From Russula earlei (taxonomy: Eukaryota > Basidiomycota > Agaricomycetes > Russulales > Russulaceae), in the NCBI GenBank assembly GCA_025769875.1, contig JAGFNK010000151.1, forward strand, positions 45,414 to 109,413: a stretch of DNA of 64,000 bases, in the 5' to 3' direction. Below the pieces are notes generated by a model, which was given only the letters and a program-made list of their open reading frames with translations, ran no database searches and was not told the origin of the DNA. Positions 56,561-64,000 of this stretch are shown here, in pieces; the stretch's first letter is position 1, and each line of letters opens with the position of its first letter. The translations under genes were made by a program, and so were the position numbers.

Positions 56561-56782
56561 GTTGTTAAAGTGTATTTTTATAGGTAAGGTTGGCCTCTGG
56601 GATCAGTGATAGTTCTTTAGAAAAGGATACAGGTGTATATCCTCCCCCAGTATCCACATTGTGTCATGATGGGGTCGGTTCTTCCATCCAACCAAATATT
56701 GAAGTCACCATTGTTTGCCCCATCTTCTGTGATTGAGGATTGCTTCTATCTCTTCCACACTTTGCACCTCCATCAAATGTGG

Positions 56783-57330
56783 TGTTAAGATTGGATTGAT
56801 CTTATCGCTGACTCTTAGTGGAAGAGTTGCTTGATTTAGTTCAAGCACTAGACTTCGATCCCTTTGATATTATCTCAGGAAGAATAGATGTAAGAGAAGA
56901 GAGGGGCCTCTTCCACTTGGAGTTCTTCAAGTGAATGTGTAGAGAGTTTTAACAAGATGAATGATTCTTGTTATGAAAGAGTAAGTTGAGCGTAAGGCTC
57001 AACTTCACAGTATCACAGACTATTTATATGATATCTCCACAACTACTGATCTGATTCGTACAAAACTTGGGGTGCACATAGCTGAGAACCAGTAGTATCC
57101 AAATACATAAAGCGCAATTCGAGAATGTAAGAAATGACTCACATGTGAGTCATTCCTTCCTAGTATCTGTCATCAACCATTAAGTAGTGAGTAAGCCATT
57201 ACCAACCAATCAGTAAGCAGATCAATAAGCGATCACTAAGCCGGATGAGTAAACACATATGAGTAAACGGAAATGAGTCACCAGAGCATAGGTAAGCAGA
57301 TGAGAACGAGGAGACACAAGAATCCTAACA
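56783..57330 (-). repeat. Solo LTR with exact target duplication TGTGG, inside old Gypsy
   Basis: Ends are TGTTAAG (left) and CCTAACA (right), i.e. TGTTA...TAACA. TGTGG occurs on both sides (56778-56782 and 57331-57335). On the flanks the old Gypsy reads 'HDVFHASLLHRYQE' up to the site and 'LMEVQSVEEIEAIL' after it. Orientation is taken from a TATA-like ATATAAATAG on the minus strand near 57019-57028 and is not certain. Confidence 0.85.
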
Positions 57331-58429
57331 TGTGGTGACAGCTGTAATGAGTTAGGTCCCTGTGTGGCTGATTCTTGATAGCGGTGGAGTAATGATGCAT
57401 GGAATACGTCATGTATTTCCCAGGTGGCAGGGAGAGGGGGTTGATAGGCTACTGGTGAGATCTTCTTAATGATGAGAAAGGGTCCATGACATCAAGGGGC
57501 CAAGTTTGTTGATATGTAAGGTAGTGAAAGGTTCTTGGCTTCAAGCCAAACTTTCTGTCCCTCCTTGAATCCTAATGTGGGAGTAGGGTGGTTTTGTGCT
57601 ACTTGATTGATGGCAGCAATGGCTTGGATTCTTTTCTTTTCCAAGGTTTCCATTCAAGTTTCCACAAAGTCATTGTTAGTGGGGATGGAGAAGGCTGGGG
57701 AATTTGCAGGTGTATATCCCAACAAGGCTTCTGATGGAGTCATCTTGATAGTGGAGTTTATTTGTGCATTGTGTACCACTGTGGCTATTGGAAGCTACTG
57801 ACTCCAATCAGTTTGGTCATGGGTGACTAGCCATAGATATTGTTCTATCCATTGATTATTCCTTTCTGAAAGTCCATTGGTTTGGGGGTGAAAGGCTGTT
57901 GACAGGTTCTGTTGTAGCCCTAGTCTGGCACACAGTGCTTTGCCAAAGTGGGAAGTAAAACAGAGATCTTGATTGGATATTACCTTGGTAGAATTCCATA
58001 CCATAGATAAATGTGTTCTAAATATAATTGTGCAATTTGGGGGCCTGTTATGGAAGTGTTGCATGGTAGGAAGATGGCAGCCCTTGTTGCTCTGTGGTCA
58101 ACTATGGTGAGTATAGCATTGAACCCCTTGCTCTTAGGCAACTGAGTGATGAGGTCCATAGCTATTTGTTGGAATGGGAGAGTTTCTTGGTTGGTAGGGA
58201 TGCAATATAATGGAGTTCTATTTTTGTTGGCAGATATCACATCCCATCACATAGTCTTTAATCCATGCATTCATAGATGGCCACCAGTATGTTTGAGTGA
58301 CTTTGTGGAAAGTTTCATCTCTTCCAGGATGTCCTGCAGTTGGGTGGTCATGGAATTCTTGTAGGATCCATTGTTTTAGGTGTAATTCAGGGGGTACTAC
58401 CAGCTTGCCTTGCATCTTCTACATTCCTT

Positions 58430-58677
58430 TGTTGGAGTTGTGGCCAGCCACAGTGTGACAAGTCAGTCATGTGCTCACGTGGCGCGTGACAAACAAGTGG
58501 AAATGTATATAGTTTGTTTTATGGAATTTTCTCATCCCTCAGTCTTCTACAATAAGACTGAAGTCAGTCACACACTCATTTACTTTGCACACGTAACTAA
58601 TTACTCCTTTAGCATTTGCTACAGGTTAGAACACTCTTTAATATAGTCTTCTACAATAAGACTGAGTATTTGCTACA
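58430..58677. repeat. Small solo LTR (248 bp) with target duplication TCCTT
   Basis: Ends are TGTTGGAG and TTGCTACA. TCCTT flanks both sides (58425-58429 and 58678-58682). It splits the old Gypsy between RNase H and integrase. Inside, a hairpin AGTCTTCTACAATAAGACT occurs twice (58541-58559 and 58645-58663). Its internal element is not in the window; size and hairpins recall the Copia LTR at 556-1037. Confidence 0.85.
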
Positions 58678-59725
58678 TCCTTCTTTATCTTTTGAAATTC
58701 AGAATGTTCTGGCCCATCCATGACATAATTTTTGATGGTGTTTCTGAGCTTGTTCAACATGTCCCTAGGTGGAGCCAATGAGAAGGGTGCAGACAAATAA
58801 TGTTGGTGGTAGAACTGTGATGTCTTGGTTATCTTGTCCCCCTTTATCTGCGTCAGGTGGTTGAGATAATAGGTCAGCTGCTGAGTGTGTTTTTCCAGGG
58901 ATGTGTTGTATTTTTAGCCAATAGTCTTGTAGGTCAGTAAACCATCTTGCTACCCTTCTATTTATTTTTCTTGGGTTCTTCCAGTAAGTTAGGTTGGTGT
59001 GAGTCAGTAAGTAGCATGATAGGGTGGTTTGTGCTGGCCAAATGGGGTCTCCAATGTAACAGTGCTTTATGTACAGCAAGTAATTCTCTTTCAAAAATGT
59101 TGTAGTTTCATTCCATGGGAGAGAAGGTGAATGAATAGTAAGCGATCAGGTGTCATTGTCATGGTAACAAGCCATGTCAGTTCTCAAGCCTGAAGTTGAG
59201 TTGATAGGAGAAGTGTGTTCTGGTGAACGGGCTGATTTCCCATAATAAAAGAGTAAGGATCCCTGCAGTAGTCAAAGTGTTTTATGCTAAACAGGTTATG
59301 GCCAATAGACCCTTCCTAGTATGACTTCGGTCCATTGAGAAGCTAGGGTAAGTTTGTAGTGAGATAGACTAGGGCTGGCTCCACTAGCTATATGCATTCA
59401 AGTCCATCATAGACCTTGAACATGCAGAGAGAAGAAGGTATGTCTTGAAGGAGGAGAGCTCTTCTCAGTAGAGTGAAGAGAGACTCTTAGGGGAGGAAGG
59501 GAGAGACGAAGAATAGGTGGTAGATGGTGTGTGTGTGTGAAGAGTTGATGAAATGGAGAGGTGGATGTGGTTTGAGGATTAGGAGTGGAGTGGGTTGCAG
59601 GCAAATATGTTTGGACAAGAGTAGGTTGGATTCTACAAGGACCAAGCTTAGGGCTTTGGTCACAAAGTACTGAGCTTATATATACAGGAGAAGCACAGCA
59701 GTAGCTGCACTTTGACTGTGCTACT

Positions 59726-60687
59726 TATCAAGACTCACTGTTGAACTATCCAGTTCAAGAGCGAGGGATAAGCTCGAAGATGAGTCAATAAATGTCCAAG
59801 ATGGCGTGGGCAAGAAGTAGAGTCCAGAGTAGTAACAGATACCAAAGAGGTACTGTTACTGTGAGAGTCGAGCAGTCACGCAGAGGAGAGGCCAGGATAG
59901 TCACAAGGGGACGGTCCTTAAAGGAGTATCCCAGGGATGGAGAGTGCTGTAAACAAATGGACTGTCTGAGGACTGTCCACTACTTTATTGAGCGCTTATA
60001 TACTACAAGAGAACTGCTAAATAGGGAACAAGTCATAACCTTGTTATCAAGCACAATAGAGTGATGAGTAAGAAGTTGGAGGACGCTTACTGAGCATGCT
60101 CAGTCATGCTCGGTAAGCTGCTGAGTAAGAAGGCTTCTCCTGATGAGTAAGAGCTTCCATTGTCCACGTGTTCACTGTTTTAGTGCACGTGTGAGCACCT
60201 GATTCATTTCCTGTTAGTTAGTTTAGGGCCAGTCATTTGAGGACTTGTAGTTCAGTTAAGGAGTAGTGTTATCTTATAAGGCCCTTATATAGTTCTATTA
60301 GGGTCTTTAGAGTCGACCCTAATACTTCTATTAGGGTCCTTAGTATTGCCTTATAGTTCATTGTATAGTTATTAGAGTTGGTCTAATAACGCGTTGTAGG
60401 GCTATTGATACTAGGTTAGTGCCTATTGTAGAGCCCCTAGGGTCGTTCCAAAGGGTCCTTAGGAAGGCCCTAATACTGTCTTTTGTTGCTAGAAGGGTTG
60501 CCTTTAAGTGGGGCTTGCTGTATGTCGATTGTGCCAAGAATCGCTCGCACAACAATGCGCACGTGATATTGTGGACACCTCTACTCACCCCTTTTGCTCG
60601 TGTGAACAGGGTGACACCATAGAGGCTGGGTTTCCTCCTATAAGGAAGGGTCCTTCAAGGGCCCTCTCCGGAGAATGGTTCATGACA
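59726..60687 (-). repeat. Solo LTR 'B' with exact target duplication CTACT
   Basis: On the minus strand it starts TGTCATGAACC and ends GAGTCTTGATA (the final C has become T). CTACT flanks both sides (59721-59725 and 60688-60692). It is a longer homologue of LTR A with more CpG sites kept, so it is likely a younger insertion. It carries the same TATATACTAC/AATAAAG-type core (near 59985-60010, minus strand). Confidence 0.9.
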
Positions 60688-61542
60688 CTACTAGTATAGT
60701 AGGAGTCATAATAACTAGGAGTCATTGAAATGAGGCCACAAATGAGTCAGAACCAAGTGACTGTGGTGCACAGTAGGTGCGCAGCATTGCACAGTCAAAA
60801 CTGAGAAGTAAGTATAAAAGGAAAGAGAACCAAACAAAGGAAAGTAACAGCAATCCAGTGTTACCTGGACATGTATGGATCACATGATAACACAGAAGAG
60901 ATCACAAGACATAAGAGATCACAAGACCAGTAAGTAAAGGGATGTACAAAGGAAGCAGTCCATAGCAAAGGTGAGAAGTAAGCATAAAAGGAAAATGTTG
61001 TAACAGTCATCATGGTTTTGAGGGTTTTATGGGGTTGATTTCTCCCTCTTGTGAGAGTATGGCTCCTACACCATATGCTGATGCATCTGTTTCTAAAAAG
61101 AATGGTTTTGTATAATTGGGTTGGGTTAGAACTGGTTTTTCTGTGGTGAGTTGTTTTAGTTCTTTGAACAGTTGTTGTTGTTTAGTTGTCCAGTTCCATA
61201 TTGCCACCTTTTTGGTAAGATCTAATAGGGGTCTTGCTATGTTGGAGTATCCTGGTATGAAGTATCAATAGAAACCAGTGAACCCCAAGAATGCTCAAAT
61301 GTCTGTAGGAATTTTTGGGGTTTGGCCAATTGTGTACACTTTCTACCTTTTTGGGGTCCATTTGTATGGTGTTTCCTTTTAAAACTACTCCAAGGAAATT
61401 CAACCATATCTTGTTCAAATTGGCATTTCTATGGTTTGAAGATATAGATCAGTGTTTCCTTAATTTGTCTAGTATTCAGTGGACATATTGTTCATGATTG
61501 GGGTCATCTTTTTTTGTTGAGATGAGTATGTTGTCCATATAG

Positions 61543-62373
61543 TGTCAAGACACGTACTGCTGATCCGTAGTGGACTCAGGAGCAGGTGGGCAAAGGTCGG
61601 AACAGATGGATACGCGGCGAAGGCGGCGTTGAACAAGAGGACGAGCCAAACGACGAGGAGGTACCAGATGGGGACTGGTAGGTGTTGCAAGAGACAAAGG
61701 CGAAGGCTGGAGGCCAGTGTAGCGAGGGGACTTTAAACAAGGCGGTCGTTGAAGAGTACCTTGGAAGCGAGGGGAATCTTTAGACTGAGCGGTCGCAGGG
61801 GAGTACCCAGGAAGATGAGAGTATCACAAATGGACAGTCTGACGACTGCCATGCTTCATTGGGGCTTATATACAGTATACAGGGTCGATTACAAAGCACT
61901 GGGACTATTCTAGACTCTTTGGTACCATCCAATAGGACTACAGAGGCATAAACTTGCTTGTGTCAACTTTCAGGCTTACTGAGCGCATTACTGATCATTG
62001 TGGAGCGATGACATCATTATGATGTCACTGTGGAGCGCTTAGTGAGCCTATGAGGTCACTGTGGAGTCGCTCAGTCAGCCATGATGTCATTGGAGCCTTG
62101 ATGACGTCAGATGATTTATGCAACAGTTTCTAAGAGTTTGTGCCGCTGTTTCGGGTCCATGGTGGCTGAGTGGCCATGTGGCTGCCACGCGATGATTACC
62201 CGATTAGGAAACTGGTGCCTGGTCGTGTTATAGTGCCTTTGCAATAGCAATATCTTGTACCGCAGGGGGGATAGCCCAGAAAATGGAAGGGAGTTGGCAA
62301 TGCAAAGTGAGAGAGGTTCTTCTTGAGTAAAATAGGACAATCTTCGGCCAGGACTTGGCCTTGGTTCGTAACA
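61543..62373 (-). repeat. 3' LTR of the young Gypsy element
   Basis: On the minus strand it runs from TGTTACGAACC (62373) to GTCTTGACA (61543), 831 bp. It directly follows a polypurine tract and the integrase/chromodomain ORF. It has a TATA box (CTGTATATAAG, near 61869-61879, minus strand). It enters the old Gypsy exactly within the YMDN reverse-transcriptase motif. The neighbouring 5 bp (TATAG, 61538-61542) should recur beyond the window at the 5' LTR. Confidence 0.92.
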
Positions 62374-62388
62374 TTCATCCCCTCTTTA
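62374..62388 (-). other. Polypurine tract of the young Gypsy
   Basis: The minus strand reads TAAAGAGGGGATGAA immediately before the 3' LTR, the expected primer site for plus-strand DNA synthesis in LTR retroelements. Confidence 0.75.
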
Positions 62389-62620
62389 TAGACTTGTTGC
62401 TCCTGCAACAGTAGGGATTCGTTTCTTTGGAAGGTGGAGTAGTTTGCATATGAAAAGTCGAAGTCTGTTCGTTCGTGGGGAGTTCTCCCTTGTTCTATGA
62501 TTTGCTTTGGGGATGGCTGTGGTCGATTGGGTGCATGTGGTCGCAGGAGTTCTCTGAAAAGTTCGTTGGTAACAAGGATAAAGGTAGTCATCGACAGAGG
62601 TCATGATGAGAGTTGTTGGT

Positions 62621-64000
62621 TTAGGGGTTACTCCTGGTGGGAATTGTTCTAAGCGCCTTTGGATATTTCCGATGGAAGTCTTTAACAAGTGATTGCGCTC
62701 TTGATAGGTTAGATGCTGGCTCCCAAGTATTTTCTGCAACCGTATACCCTTTCCATTTAACTAGGTATTGGATTCCTTTGCGGTTTGGGGAGAGCCGAGA
62801 GTTTAGGATCTGTTCTACTTCATATTGTTCTTCACCTTCGACTAATATTGGTGGCGGGTTTGAAAAGTTAGGACCATGGGCAATGGTTTCTTTGTAAGGT
62901 TTAATCAGGGAGTGGTGAAAAACTGGGTGTATCTTCCAAGACTTTGGTAGCTCGAGGCGAACGTTTACTGGATAGGCAGTGGTGACTTTGAATGGCCCAT
63001 AGCGTCGAGGGGCTAGTTTTGCTTTTGGGTGAGTGGTTCGTAGATTCGTGGCTTCCAGCCATACTTGATCCCCTTCTTTAAAACGAAATGTGGAGGATTG
63101 AGGTCCTGATTGCTTCATGATTTCTGTTGCTCGGTTCAGGGAGGCAGCTACTTCTTCTCTGAGTTGGTTTAATCTTGATAGTCTTTCTTGGATCGAAGGG
63201 AACTTTGATGTAAAGGCAAGGGGCGGAGCAAATGTTGGGTTAAAGCCATACCAGACTTCAAACGGGGGTTTGTTCGTAGCACTGTGTTGTCTGGCATTAT
63301 GTGCGAACTCCATAAAGGGAACTAGTTCTGCCCAATTGTCTGCTTGATGGTTGCAAAATATTCGTAGGTATTGTTCTAGTTCTTGGTTAACTCGTTCTGT
63401 TTCTCCATCTGTCTGTGGGTGATATGCTGTGCTTAATGATACTTTGACATTTAACTTCTTCCATAGTTCTTGAGTGACTTTTGCTGCGAACTGAGGGCCT
63501 CTGTCCGATATTATTTGTGTTGGGAGCCCTATTCTTCTCCAGACGTTGTTCATGATTAGTGTCGCTGTTTCGTCTGCTGTGATTGTCTTGTGGCAAGGGG
63601 TAATGATTATTGCTTTACTGAATCGATCTACCACGACTAGGAGGCTGTCGAAGCCTTGTGAAATCGGTAGGTCTGTGATAAAGTCCATAGTAATGCTTTT
63701 CCATACTTCTCCAGCTGGTGTAATCGGTACAAGGGGTGTTTCTGTCTTTGGACGGTTCTTGGTACTTTGGCAAATTGCACAACCATCTACATAACTTTTG
63801 ACGTAAGTTCAGCATTCCTGGCCACCAATAGTTTCGGCTGATTAGTTCATAAGTTTTCCATTGGCCAGGATGCCCAGTGGCAAGGGAGTCGTGGTGTAGT
63901 TTTAGAATTTTCTTTCTTAGGGTGTCGTTGTTTGGGATATAGACTTTTCCTTTGAATAGTATTAGTCCATCTTCAAGGTTCCAGTCTTGTAAGCCTTTGG
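62621..64000 (-). mobile_element. Young Gypsy (Ty3-type chromovirus) integrase and chromodomain; runs off the window
   Basis: A 355-residue minus-strand frame (63688-62621) holds the integrase core: 'MDFITDLPISQGFDSLLVVVDRFSK' with the first Asp, 'IISDRGPQFAAKVTQELW' with the second, and 'SLSTAYHPQTDGETERVNQELE' with the catalytic Glu. The GPF/GPY-like module 'RRYGPFKV' and a chromodomain 'YEVEQILNSRLSPNRKGIQYLVKWKGYTVAENTWEP' follow. Upstream lies the zinc-binding domain: 'HHDSLATGHPGQWKTYELISRNYWWPGM', then 'SYVDGCAICQSTKN'. One base must be skipped near 63802-63808 to join these. Chromodomains in this group guide insertion into heterochromatin. The high CpG content and long open frame suggest a recent insertion. 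Confidence 0.9.

Larger units (their letters stand above)
56600..61541 (-). mobile_element. Old Gypsy element body, broken by four later insertions
   Basis: On the minus strand pol pieces occur in proper order. Reverse transcriptase/RNase H: 61541 to about 61010, beginning at 'YMDNILIST', then 'AFLGFTGFY' and 'FFLETDASAYGVGAILSQEGE'. RNase H end: about 59165-58760, 'LIAYYSFTFSPME-NYNIFERELLAVHKALLHWRPHL'. Integrase: 58415-57795, 'HDHPTAGHPGRDETFHKV-QTYWWP', 'MDLITQLPKSKGFNAI' and 'TAFHPQTNGLSERNNQWIEQYL'. Chromodomain end: about 56780-56650, 'VEEIEAILNHRRWGKQ'. Stops interrupt several pieces. Insertions at 56783-57330, 58430-58677, 59726-60687 and 61543 onward account for the breaks; 60693-61009 and about 59170-59720 are unassigned filler. 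Confidence 0.75.

Noticed and set aside
55220..60687. LTR A and LTR B as the two ends of one element
   Set aside because: They are in opposite orientation and each has its own different target duplication (GTGGG and CTACT).

Overview
The window is nuclear DNA from a filamentous basidiomycete, most likely an Agaricomycete. Its genes are split by many short GT-AG introns (about 45-90 nt). It encodes fungal signature proteins (Sec18, Orm, Mtd1, Coq10, a Uds1-domain protein, a KDM5/Lid2 demethylase) and has transposon-rich flanks with hAT, Gypsy, Copia and LINE remnants. I see no prokaryotic features and no CRISPR.

Layout. Positions 1 to about 6000 form a repeat arm: the 5' end of a Copia element, rearranged LTR pieces, and a 2.8-kb element with inverted ends that carries a degenerate spliced ORF. 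From about 6 to 9 kb lies unresolved DNA. From 9.1 to 48.6 kb is a compact housekeeping-gene island: 14-3-3 (+); KDM5/JARID1 histone demethylase (+); CorA Mg2+ transporter (-); F-box protein (-); a second, divergent 14-3-3 (-); an Aro8-type aminotransferase (-); an intron-containing tRNA-Arg(UCU) (-); Mtd1 (+); Orm (-); a Virilizer-like m6A-writer subunit (+); a Clr2-N-like protein (-); a STIMATE/TMEM110-family membrane protein (-); Sec18/NSF (+); a six-knuckle Gis2/CNBP protein (+); a 3.2-kb gene-free gap; Coq10 (+); and a Uds1-domain coiled-coil protein (+). From about 49 kb to the end is a CpG-poor graveyard of nested transposons. A hAT gene is split by a solo LTR. An old Gypsy is interrupted by three solo LTRs and by a younger Gypsy that leaves the window. 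Four solo LTRs have exact 5-bp target duplications.

The genes are not an operon or a biosynthetic cluster. Two divergent pairs share very short promoters (Orm/Virilizer, 103 bp; STIMATE/Sec18, 154 bp). Chromatin and RNA regulators (KDM5, Clr2-like, Virilizer, Gis2) and membrane or lipid factors (Orm, STIMATE, Sec18, CorA) are common in the island, but I infer no pathway from proximity.

Six apparent single-base insertions break conserved plus-strand genes (KDM5, Mtd1, Sec18 twice, the Uds1 protein twice). Sec18 is normally essential and single-copy, so consensus-sequence errors are the simplest explanation. Exon models were built by hand from splice signals, reading phase and family conservation. 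After allowing for those six bases, every multi-exon model closes to a whole number of codons.
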